Assembly (NCBI GenBank): GCA_963965975.1
Contig: OZ014423.1
Location: 930,001 to 994,000, forward strand
Length of the DNA: 64,000 bases
Direction: 5' to 3'
From: Xestospongia bergquistia
Taxonomy: Eukaryota; Porifera; Demospongiae; Haplosclerida; Petrosiidae
Position numbers and translations under genes: made by a program. The notes below the pieces were generated by a model, which saw nothing but the letters and a program-made list of their open reading frames with translations, was not told the DNA's origin and did no database searches. Each line of letters opens with the position of its first letter. The first letter of the stretch is position 1. Below are positions 33,094 to 45,100 of the stretch, piece by piece.

Positions 33094-35335
33094 AGATGGT
33101 GTTGGAAATAAGAATATTATTAAAAACAATAAATATGAAAGTATTAGAGATCTCTCTCTTTCAAAGGAAATGTAAGTACTTTATATATGACACACATATG
33201 TTCCTTTTACATTTGTGCTTTCTAAAACATAGCACCTGTTGTGTCTTAATTGTACTAGTAGCAATTCCATCATTTTCTTTGGCTTAATATAACAAGTAAT
33301 GTGCTACATGTGAGGCTCATTAGAATATTGAACTAGATTATCTGAGCATGGAGAGAATGAAATGAATAAACTTTGAGCTGTTTTCGGTTGAATTAGTCAT
33401 GTGATGTTTGTGACCACACAGGTGTTAGTAGTTGATAATTAATTAAATTACAATGGGACAATTAATTAAATTACAATGGGACTGGATAAACTATGTAATA
33501 TAAACTTGTAGTGTATTAGAAATATGTACAGATGATGTTTTTAGATGTACTAAAACTAGTAACATAACAACTGACACTTTTTAATGCTTTATGTACTCCA
33601 GCTGTATTATATAGTTTAATAAAACAGGTACATAACACTAACTTATACAAAATGCATCTATTTACATCTATTCATTTATTATCAATAAGTTGGCATGAAT
33701 ACTATTCACAGTTAGTATATTGTATACAATTCTGTTTACTTTAACTTGACAAACAAATGTTATGCAATAACTTCAATCATAGTTGTGTTTACATAGTACT
33801 ATGAAATGGTATGAGTTATACAGGATATATAACAATACTTATCACTTGTTGTTGAGACACTAAAGGAATATAAAGGATAAAAATAGTTTATACATGTACA
33901 ACAAGCATTTGTTACTACCCTTAACAGCAGCTGGTTCTAACCACATAATCATTTATTATTTCTACAACTTTACTAATCATAACCACTTTAAATTACATTA
34001 ATAACTTTGTATTGTCTTTTTCCTTTGGTTTACCATAACAAAGGATGTGCTTCAAAGTCAGACAAAGATCTACATATGTATGTTCTGTTCTATAATAAAG
34101 TGCTAGCTAAAAACATCAGTAAGTCATATGTTCCTCCTATCATATTTAATAAAAGTAGAGCACTACAAAAGAGGAAATCATTATCAGCCTATTAGTTATA
34201 TTATCTCATAATTCTATTTGTGATCTGGCTTCTTGTTATGCAAACAGACTAATGTCTCACACTTTTTGTACCAGATGTGCTATGCAAATTGCCACACTAA
34301 GATAGGATTTTTGGTCAATTTGTTGCTATGGGCAACACACTAGAAGACATGCAAGATAATATACTGATTTATCTGTAATGGGCACCACCCACTTGTGTAG
34401 CTAAAAGTCCTTGTGGTCTGAGAGTCAATATAACTGGGAGGGATTACATGTGTAAGATAATATACTGATTTATCTGTCATTTTGGATCACCACAGACTTG
34501 TATAGCTAGAAATAAATACAACAAAAATGCCCACTGACCAAATGATTTCATAATTGTTACAACTCAAATGCAGACTTTTGCCGTATCAGCTATAAGCAAA
34601 GTACAAAGTGGCTAAAAGTTATTTCATACATCAAACTCCATGATATTTGGTTGGCGAAAACTGTGTTTGTTTTATAAATACCATTATACTAAAATTACAT
34701 AACTGAATTATAGTCATCAGCTCTAGCACCTGTTGGTCTTGTTTATTACAGGTGGATTACCTAATATTAAATGAACAATAATACATAGTTATATATAGTA
34801 CTAACTTGTTTATAAGATAGTAACAGTGAAAGGAAGTGATTAAAATATCAATACAAAGACAGCAACCAAAGACAAGAGTAATGAATGTAATATTTCTTTG
34901 TATTTGTACAAGGATTATTTTAATCTTGACTAAGGTACTTTAAGTTCCTATCAAGTGTTTATACAACACACACTTAATGAATTCATTGATGTTAAACAAA
35001 AAACATCCAAAACATGTGATTTGTAATTGTGAATTAGTAATTGCTTATCAAAACAATTTATTGGTATGAAAGATGTAATGTTTACTTACTAGTCTCACTT
35101 GAACCCTTATTTATACTATTACCGATCATGATTATACTCTTTTACATTAATTTGTATTAGGTATACAACTATAAATAATTGTCTAGAGACGTAGTTGGAC
35201 CAGATCATCATCCTTATAGTCTCAGCGGATAAGGATCATTTCTTATGTGTACTGCAACTGAAAAACCCAAGAGTAAATCGCTTGTCACCCTTGAAGATCT
35301 GCCTCTTTCTCAGATATACAGATCACAATAATTAC
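33094..35335 (+). pseudogene. MVP: Major vault protein relic, copy G, interrupted by a segmental block
   Basis: 33094-33170 is the linker exon (RDGVGNKNIIKNN..SIRDLS) ending at GTAAGT. 33225-33350 is the interspersed text also found at 11820-11940. 33790-34840 is the block shared with 4026-5230, TRAF 3'-end relic included. 34855-34950 repeats 13110-13215. 35240-35335 is a worn PKSKSL.TLEDLPLS exon in the GPDF position. Member 5 follows antisense. Confidence 0.5.
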
Positions 35336-35681
35336 AGTAAGTTACATTAATACTATTGATGTTACATTACATTAGAAGTAAACTGCAAGAACAAAAAGTG
35401 ATATTCACTTTGTGGCAGTGAATACTATGACAGTTACTATGGCAACTACCAAATGAACATCACTATTTGTTACAATTAGTGTAACTGTATACTGTATAAG
35501 GTATTTTACTAATTTATGTTACAGGAAATAATAGAGTGAAATGGTTGAACAATAACAACAAAGTTATAATTAATTAGAGTCCAGGATACAAGTAAATTAA
35601 TACAGAAATCATAATCACACACAACATATAATATTATCACACAATGTTATACAATTATAGTTATAGTACTTGGTTTAGCTC

Positions 35682-36071
35682 TTAGTCAGCTGGAGGAGGA
35701 TAGTCTTTCCCTCTTATGACACTTACTGCATTCCCTGCGTTTGTACATTGGATAGGTTCCTGAACATTGATATCCTCTATGATATGCGCTAAGAGATATA
35801 TGGTGATATAACACAAGAGAATAGAAAGAAAGAGTAAATGCATAAAGTTATAAAGATGGCCATTTTGATGTGGTACAGCCATGACAAGGTCAACATTGGG
35901 TTGTTGGTGTCCAATAACAACTAGCTCATTAAATGGGTGATTACCACATTGATGTGATGACTCTTGAACAGGAATACTCATGTTTGGAGCTGGAGGTTCT
36001 GGCCACAGTGCTTGCATCAAAATAGCTAAATAGACTAGTATAATAATGAATAATACTGCAACTACTTCCAT
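35682..36071 (-). CDS. Small two-pass membrane protein, family member 5
   Basis: 129 codons, single exon, ATG at 36071. First hydrophobic segment MEVVAVLFIIILVYLAILM then QALWPEPPAP. Spacer with IPVQESSHQC and NELVVIGHQQPN, the latter shared with member 1 (QLVVVGHQQPN). Second segment MHLLFLSILLCYITIYLL. Tail QEPIQCTNAGNAVSVIRGKD then YPPPAD, the form closest to the family consensus. No known domain. It lies downstream of worn GPDF-type MVP sequence. Confidence 0.72.
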   Translation of the reverse strand: MEVVAVLFIIILVYLAILMQALWPEPPAPNMSIPVQESSHQCGNHPFNELVVIGHQQPNVDLVMAVPHQNGHLYNFMHLLFLSILLCYITIYLLAHIIEDINVQEPIQCTNAGNAVSVIRGKDYPPPAD

Positions 36072-36443
36072 GTTTGCTGCAGCTAGGATCGGTTATAAAT
36101 TGGGCTTTCAGAATACTTGGTATAATATAATTCGTGTCGTCGTATCTTCCCGCTTACCAAGTGTAGCGATCTTACATCTATACTTGATCGAGAAGACGCA
36201 AGTTAAAGCACACCCAGGTACCTCGAGCAGTGTAGATCTGTAAACAAGGAAAAAAGATCCTTTGTAATCTGAAGTCGTTAGGTAGCAACGACACGAAACA
36301 GGAGTACTACTACAATCATAGCTCATAGCTACAAGTAGTCAGTTTTTATCCATTATCACTGTCAGCTCCTCCCACCTTTCGCTTTCTGGGCGTGGCAGTT
36401 TGGAATATAATTATTTTGTAAACTAATTTAATTACTTTAACAG

Positions 36444-36705
36444 AGACCTAAGCCTGAGACTGTACAACAATTATTATGTTCCTTTTTAAAAGTAATGAAC
36501 ACTTCCTGTGGTAATTCAAAATCCTTTCTGTCTGATGGTATCATTGTTTACATTGAGATGGTAAGGAATATAACAACACATAATACAATGACATCTTTCT
36601 CATATTCATTAGGTAATTACAGATGATGGTATTTAAAAAGATGTTGTGCGAGTTGTTCATTGTCTAAATCACTTCAGATGACTAGCAAAATTACTACCAA
36701 GTAAT
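36444..36705 (+). other. Unassigned two-exon fragment
   Basis: 36447-36557 reads PKPETVQQLLCSFLKVMNTS then CGNSKSFLSDGIIVYIEM between an AG acceptor and GTAAGG donor. A second piece from 36616 reads VITDDG, then a stop, then KDVVRVVHCLNHF. The first residues faintly recall MVP 'RPKRPHARRALCLLL', but the rest does not, so I leave it unassigned. The stop suggests a relic. Confidence 0.3.
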
Positions 36706-37281
36706 TCTGTACAATATTAGCAGTAATACTGATGTATTGTTACAAGATAACACAATATTCATAACATGGCCTAATCTAATAAGTATGGGGGTTATATATT
36801 GAGGTCGATGTATATTAACTACATTGTACTATATAAACCAATCAGATTCAATTGCTGCATGGATACATACATACATTGGGTGTGCTCTTCAACATTCTTA
36901 ATGTCAGTCTATTGATGATTGGTGCAATAACAACTCCTTATATGGTATTGCTCTCATCCCCTGCCTCTCTAGTCAGTCTGTTGATGGTTCTGGCAATAAC
37001 AAAGTATCATATTAGCTATATGTGATCTCAGAGAGTGATGGAGTTAACCTCCTGTGTTTATATACTGTTCATAATTGTACTCCTTACAATTATGGTACCA
37101 GCATATGATATATTAAAATTTGATTATAATTAGAGGAAGTATTCATTTACTACAAATTATATTACACTATTAAAGTATTGCTCATATTGCCTTTATAATT
37201 ATATTAACTGGATATATTTAGTGCATACAATTAATAGTAATTACAACCACAATAAAGTTATATGGAGACAGTGCAAATGCA

Positions 37282-37367
37282 ATCAATTAAATAAATTACA
37301 TCCAAATATTTCAACAATGACAATCGTATCATTGTTAAAATATTTAGATGTAATTTATTTAATTGAT
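37282..37367. repeat. Long hairpin, 39-bp arms, 8-nt loop
   Basis: Arm 37282-37320 and arm 37329-37367 are reverse complements except at two positions. On a minus-strand transcript both mismatches become G.U pairs; on a plus-strand transcript they are C.A. Loop caatcgta. Size and pairing resemble a small-RNA precursor or a short foldback element. No target duplication is visible. Confidence 0.85.
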
Positions 37368-37599
37368 GTCGTTTGTTATTGTGTAGTTTTATTGATTACA
37401 TAGACAATGAGTCCTGATTACATACCATACTAATTAATAATACCTGGTAATGTTAGTACTGTACTATCAGTATTCAAACTGTCATAGCTCCTATTATACT
37501 GATATCTCAGATAAAACAATATTGCTCAATTCACTATATCTATTCATAGCTAACAATCATATTACAACAACAATACATAATTGTCCATACCTTGTTATT

Positions 37600-40500
37600 G
37601 TTTTCATAGTGAAAAAGATGGGGTTGAAGATGAGAGTATCACTAGTCTAACAGTATTAAAAATCTGTCTCTTTTCAAAGGAAATGTAAGTACTATATTTA
37701 TATATGACACACTTCAATGTTCCTTTTACACTATACTTTCTCAACAAATAGTTGGATATTGTGTGTGGGAATGGTGAATGTACTTTGAGCTGTTTTTGGC
37801 CGAATTAGGCACATGATAGTTGTGACCACACATGAGTTAATACAAAACAGTTGAGAATTAATTAAATTACAATAGTAAACTATTGTATTGGAAATATGCT
37901 AGATCAAATGTAAGTGTGACATAATGTTGTTACAAGGATATGCTAAAACTATAGTAACATAACAGCTGACACTTGTTAGAGCTCTACGTACTCCAGCTGT
38001 ATCTTATAGTTCAATAAAACAAGTAAATAGTTATCTCCTAACGTAACAAGGTATCTATTTCTAAGAAATCAGTCATTCAATGTAGTAGACTAGATGGAGG
38101 AAACACCACTAATACAATTAGCTGGTCATGCAGTGATGTATCAACTAGTTAATATAATGTTATTAATAAATGAATTTACCACTATACATCAATATGTCTA
38201 TGTTATTATCATCATATATAACAATCCTCTTATATAATTGTGGTTAAATATAAACAACCAATAGTACTTTAACAAATTAAATTACTAACTCAGTGGTCAA
38301 CGTGGATATTTAAAAAATACAACCACAAGTACATTAACAGCTAAATGGATGACATGGATGGATGGATGGTGATGAAGTCATCTTTTAATAAAATACTATT
38401 AATCAAAGATATGCTGTACATTTTTGTTTGAGGACACTCAATCATGACTTGCCGTTACCTAGCAACAATCACCAGGTAAGTGATGTATTAATGCTGTGTC
38501 ATGTGTTAAACCACAAACTGTGGTTACAAAAAGTCCCAGAACTATTTGGTATCGCTATAATATGTTGTATTTAAAATTTGTGGTTGAAAATGATATCACT
38601 TGTAACTATAATTAATTACTCCATAACAATCATGTGTTTCTATAGCCTCTAACAATTTGATACAACCTGATGTAGTGGAAAACATAGTACATACACAATA
38701 TCTGACATTAACAAATACTTAATAAGTAATTATAACAAAAGAATGCAAGTAGTTTATTTGGTCAGTTTTAGTAGCTCAGAAGTGTATGTTATAATAATAG
38801 GATTTGCTGGTCATATGAAAGATATATTCTCTCCTGCTACTAGTATATTATCATATTAGGTATATGTTATACGGAACAACTTAATAGTGAGAATTTCATT
38901 TCACAGGTGAAGGAATATATCATTAGTTATAAAATTTATTGATGTTAATTTATAATAATAATAATAGTAATAATCATATATACAGCATTATAATTATATA
39001 ATTAATTTAAACAAGTGACCTTTCATAATAATAGTAAAAATTACACAATATTCTACAAAACAAATCACAACAAAGTTTAAATCACATCTACAACTTTTTT
39101 TACAATGGGAATAATGATAATAATTTTAATTTACATAACGCCAATTTATTATACAAGTACAAATCCATCTATTCAACGGTAACCTGATGATTGCGGCGGC
39201 GACGAAGGATACGCATAATCTTTTTCTCCAATGATCATTACAGAGACTCCAGTCCCTCCTCGTGTGCACTGAATGGGCTCTACATTAGGAACAACAGGGT
39301 CTTGGAGCTGAAATAAAGCTCGACAGACGAGAGCCACGAAAATTAGAAAACTCAATATTGCTGCTACCGAGGACCAATCGGGCATAATTTGTTGTCAATA
39401 GACACTTTATAATTCAAAACACGACGCCTCGTACTATATACCTTCTATATATAATATCTCGAGTAGTTTAAACACTAGCACTTGTAAATATAACAAAGAC
39501 GAAGAAGGGGGAGTATGTAACACTGAACTTGGACTACTGCTGCATCAACGAGTGCAATTCGAGACAATTGTAACTGCTGTATTTTCAAAAGATTATAACA
39601 CGATCGGTTTTGGCTCGACTTTTAAAAGCGTAGTGCCGGGTCAAGCCTATTATACGCCTACTTTTAATTTCCTTTGAGTCAAAGCCTAATTTGGAGAGTT
39701 CACTCTTCAGAAAATACCACAAAAAAGGAAATATTGACATGATATCCGTATGAAGAAAATGGAAAAAAAAAGGACGTGTTTAGTCTATGATATAATTAAT
39801 ACTAATTATTTAATTGTTAGGAAATCTCCAAACATACGCATTATTTGGTCTAGATCATAGAGTTTAGAGTGATGTAATATATTCATAAAACATTGCATTG
39901 CTAAGTTAAGTGATCCTATGAATTAAAGTTGATAAATATATTATCTTAATATATAGTATGACTTAGTCTAGAACAGTTGATATGGAAAAAAAATGAGGTC
40001 CTCGAGTCTAAGTGTGTCTTTGTGTATTCATTATTTGGTTAATAAATAAAGTAATAAATAGAGGTTTTTTCTGTTTATTATGTAATAGTCACTTGTTATT
40101 TTAGAATCAAAACATGATATTCTACATTTCTCATCTATAGCGATATAGATAGCAAGATTTGAACCAAGGACGCCTCCTTCCATTCTGTTGATATTACAGC
40201 TGCTGTTGTATGTGAGAAGGATGTTAATGAAATTACCCATTTGTGTTCTAGGTAAACTAATACAAGGCTTTATAACAAAGATATAAGGTTTGTAGGCTAG
40301 ACAGTAAAACAGTGGTAACTAAAGGGGAGTAAGTTGATAGGAGATAATATACTATACAAACAACATATACACAAAAACAACAGGTGACAGTTATGATAAG
40401 ATACCACAATGCATAGTAACAGATCATTAAAACCATAAGTGTGTTTGTAAACCAAAAATATTGACATATTGTTTTGCTAAATTGTAAACACTATATTAAA

Positions 40501-41130
40501 TGATAGATTATTTAGCATTTTACTTATTATTGGATTCAAAAAACTATTGACATATTAAATTTAATAATTGATATTAATTATCATGTTCCTAGCGGATCTA
40601 TTAATAAACATTCATAGATGCTATGTGGTTAAGCTTGACAGGAAGAAATTACAAACCATTACAATTGTAAATCTGACTATGTACATGTGATGTTATAAAA
40701 TAGCAGCTGGAAATATTTAAATATGAGGATATTTACAGGACATAATTGTCCTCAGGAATTTAATTTGAAGTATGCCTATCCTCATGTATATAGGAAACAG
40801 AAAGAAACTAGAGATGTTTTGTTGGGACTTGAAGGTATTTCAAAGTCATAGTTAAGTGCAAGGTTGATGACATTATGATAGTACCATGTATTTGATGACA
40901 CCATTACTGTTGAATAATAACATTGTTGCTTTCAACATAAGGTCCTATAGGCTGTTACTAAGAGGTCAATACTGAAGGTCAAAGCAGTTAATTCAAGAAA
41001 GGTAATGTTGCTATAAATTGAGAGAATTAGTCAATTTAAGGAAATTTTTGTGTGTTTTGTTAAACTAATACTATTATGAGTGACACATCAAGAAACTGTT
41101 AGTTGTTAAACTTTATTTTAACTATTTATG
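37600..41130 (+). pseudogene. MVP: Major vault protein relic, copy H (strongly decayed)
   Basis: 37613-37683 is the linker exon (GVEDESITSLTVLK) with donor GTAAGT. Member 6 lies antisense at 39173-39385. 40141-40253 is a worn SKIRG exon: DSKI, a stop, then VDITAAVVCEKD. About 40965-40995 keeps TEGQSS of the IEG exon, followed by the recurrent post-IEG repeat at 41035-41130. Between 37700 and 39100 there is only AT-rich repeat text. Confidence 0.5.
39173..39385 (-). CDS. Minimal one-pass member of the membrane family, member 6
   Basis: 70 codons, ATG at 39385. One hydrophobic segment (VAAILSFLIFVALVCRALF), a seven-residue linker and then the family tail at once: NVEPIQCTRGGTGVSVMIIG, EKDYAYPSS. 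The spacer and second membrane segment of the other five are missing, and the tail has two inserted residues and an extended C-terminus (PPQSSGYR). The tail would therefore sit on the same side as the segment's C-terminal flank, with topology different from the others. A TATATAG box lies upstream at about 39433-39455. Confidence 0.65.
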   Translation of the reverse strand: MPDWSSVAAILSFLIFVALVCRALFQLQDPVVPNVEPIQCTRGGTGVSVMIIGEKDYAYPSSPPQSSGYR

Positions 41131-42164
41131 GAATGTGTTTCAAACAATAAAATATAATAGTACAGCTGGTAAAGAGAACTGCCAACAATAGCTGTCACTA
41201 CTTTGTTAATCAAAGTAGAAAGGAGATAGGTTACAATTTGTTGTCATACACAATTGGTTACTACAATATCCCACTTCATACCAATATAATTTCTAGTAAT
41301 TGTATCCACTTGATTTGTCCTAGGGTGTGTGACAAATTAGTCTCATAGACAATTAGTCTCAGTTGACATTGTACAATTAATTGGTGTCTTGTGTCACAGA
41401 CATCAGTAATAACAATGTCATATGGTCGGTTTACCAATTACCACTATAGGTTGGGCATATAAGAGTTATCTAGCCTCAAAAGGCTATTTGGTTACAATAT
41501 ACATGCTTGGTGGTTCAACACTTCCCCTTGGGCAGTCCTCCACTTACATAGCACCCACTGTTACTGAATCTATTATCATTGAATTGAGATATGTAATAGG
41601 AGGATTGTAAAATAGTACCTAACTCAACTATTGTTTTTATAAGTATCCCCTGTATCCAAATATGAAATCTAATAATACATTACATGTATCAACTAATTGA
41701 CCTCCTTTATTTGACTAAGCATTTTCCCAAGAAATTAGGGGAGTGTACTTTCTCTTATTATAAACATGTCTATAGATAATATTGAAGAGGTAGGAGTGAC
41801 TGTTTACATGTCACTGTGACTATATGAAGCCCTCACCATCAAAGAGAATATCAGCTAAACGTGACTCCATTACAAGAGTACTAACAGAGTTGTCTATTAA
41901 GGAATGTACTTACAAATACATAACTGTCAAATATTACAACATTATCTACATTCATTATAATTATTATTTGTTTGCTATATATTTCTCTGTGTGTGTGTGT
42001 CCATGTTATGTTGTTTGGACAAATTAAATTTATAAACAAGGGGTTTTCATAAAATAGAAAAGAAAATGATCAAAATAAAACATATGTAAACTGAGACAGT
42101 AAAAGAACAGAGAGAGGTCAAAGTTATGTAAACTATCATTGGTATTATTTAAAAGGTCAGTGGA
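41131..42164. other. Stretch without a confident gene
   Basis: 41422-41610 is open on + (LPITTIGWAYKSYL...LPLGQSS) and 41824-41940 is open on + (MKPSPSKRISAKRDSITRVL, TELSIKEC). The second has coding-like composition and could be an exon, but neither matches a family I know. 42000 onward is the 3' side of ASPM. Confidence 0.35.
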
Positions 42165-45100
42165 TCAAACAATATTATCTAAACACTTCAAACATATTTG
42201 GTGTAAATTACTTGTACCTAGTTGTTGTAAGTTGTAATGGTGTCCTTTGCCACCTCCACTTTGTAGTTTGATCTTTCGTTGTAATGCAGTTTGCATGGAG
42301 ACAAGCTTGCGACGAGACACCTCTGGTAATTGCTATGAACAATGAAACGGACATTGTTTCATTAAATAATTTAATTACTTGTAGTAATTAGTACATTTCC
42401 TACCAACACAATCCACTAATATGGACATTATGAATATTATAAGTAGATCATGTGCATGGACCAACTTAAAGGTCTTTATACCAAATATTGTCTTATAATT
42501 GAGACTGTATTATAAACACAGACATAGTTATATAAATTCTAGTGGTGTGATTACATTTTATGTAGGTTACAGAAATGTGTATGCTTTGCTTAATAAAGAA
42601 TAAACTATTAAATTAAAAATGGTATCATGAGATCAGACCATTGGCATTATATCAAAAACATTTGTATTAGCATTATGAAAGATATCAAGTCAGCATTATA
42701 CCATTCATGACTAGAGAGGTCAGTGGTGGTCATAGGTCTAGCCAATTAGCTGAAGTTAAACAATGCTTGAGTACAGATGTTAATATGATGGGTAATGGTC
42801 AATGTTATGAGACTAAGATTAGAGATTAGACCAGTTCTATCTTCAAAATTAAATGTTAAATTTGTATTGAGAAATTCTAGACAATAGCTGATGGAATTTC
42901 CTCTTTATCAATACTACAATAGACATTAATCTTATGTTCTTATATGGTTATGTTCTTATATGGTCATGTATCTCTTGCACTAAATATGCAATTAAATTAA
43001 ATTTGCTGATCTTATCATACAAATGAACAATCCCTCTTTGTTTAATGATATCATTTATTGGTATATCTATTACTTGAAGTATGTACCTGGTAAGGATGTA
43101 GTTGGTAATATCTTTGAAGTAGTTGACATGCTATATGCATAACATCAGGTTGTGTGATGTAGACTTTCTGCATGAAGTCAACAAGATCTGGCAGAGCACC
43201 TGGTTCTAGTAAAACTGAGTGTTGTGTTAAGGGCCACTGGATGAGAGAGATCAAAGAAAGTTGTATAAGTAGGAGTTAATTGGGAAACAAAGTAATGTTA
43301 TTGGTCACTGTTAAGGATCATTAAACAGCAATAAAGTTCACATCAAAGGTCACACATAATTAATCAATAATACTAATTGTTTAGATTTTAGAATTAATAA
43401 ATATTACTAAGTAAACTAAATATACCACACACAATAAAGTTTGTTAATTTACCTTGGTGACATTGAGTAATATTTGTAGACAGACTTTGACCATTTCTAA
43501 TGTTGCTCTACTTCTGTTACTTTTATTGATGTAATCATATAATACAGTCAATGCATTACCATCTACTATCACTTGAGAACATCTCTGGGATACACTAGTG
43601 ATTAGCTCTGAGAGAGAGAGAGAGAGTTAAAATTAACTTTCAATATAATCTATATCATTATAAATTGATATTCCATTCCATTTACTCACTGGTTTACTAC
43701 AAAGGATCTCTGCTTACATAAGATAATTATCAACATTCACCAACACTTGTTAAACTACAAAGTCAAAAACCACTAAATACCCTCTGACCTTATTACATAA
43801 CTGATTCAAGTTCCGTTTACAAACATTACAACTTATATAGCTTACTCATTACCATAACTATAGTAATTAACACGAACTGAAGGACAGTAGTGTTCATGAC
43901 TACTTTATATTATAAGAAGAATAACTAAAACTAATAATGTCAAATGAGACAATACAATTAATCATTCTATTGTGAACAATACAAACAGTTCACACAAGGC
44001 AAAATCATGAATATTTTATTTTGAACTAATGATGGAAATCCTATTGTGATAACCCAAACAGTTCACAGAGACTATGATATCAGAATAGTTATTCATAGCT
44101 CAGAAGCACTGTATTCATATTACACAAGTTTTCTATGGACAAACAGGTTTTCATGACTAGTTTATATTGTAATAAAATAACTAGAACAAATAATGTTTAA
44201 ATAAGATAATATAAGTACCTATTGTGAACAATACAAACAGATAACAAGTACTGTATTCATATTACACCAGTTTTTTTATGGACTAACAGGTGGTAAATGA
44301 TGTGTGTAGACAAATAAACAGAGAACTAAATTGACAACCACATGAATGGATGGTTGAATAGATGTGTAGGAGGCAATGGAACTCAAAATAAAGAAAGGAA
44401 AAGATCGTTTGAAATAGTCAATTCATTAGTGAATAGTATGGTATTGTTGGTAACAGCAAGTAAGAGGAAAAGTTAATGACAATGTCTCTGTGACTATATA
44501 ATGCTTATATTAATAAGTATCTACAATAGTTTATCAAATGATAACATTCCAACCAGTACACTAGATTAAAGATATATTAACAATAGTCTAGAAGACAAAT
44601 ATATATCATATCTTAACATGACATGCTATTATATCCTAACTAGACATGTCATCAAATATGACATCCTATAATGACATCCTATTATATCATATCCCAACCT
44701 GACATGCTATTATATCATATCCCAATCTGACACACTATTATATCATATCCCAAATTAACATGCTATTATATCCTAACTGGACATGTTAAAACATTTTACT
44801 ATTATATGTAACAAGAATCAGAAAATATCTTAGAAGTAACAGTCATTTAATCCATTATTAACTACATTGATTACAATGATGGGAAGGAAGACAACTAAAA
44901 ACAGACAATACAACAATCTATTACCATATATGGTTATAATATTATCAGATAAACTTTGTGTGGTCAACTTTCTAACAATGTGGGAAACTTAACATTTCCT
45001 CTTCAACTTTAAAACTATCAATAACAAATAATCATCAGATAATCTCTTACCAAAACTTTTTAAGATGTCAATGACTGTAGAGAGATATTGTGAGTTATGG

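Noticed and set aside
37221-37403. 60-codon ORF over the long hairpin
   Set aside because: The ORF is formed by the inverted repeat itself and has no other support.
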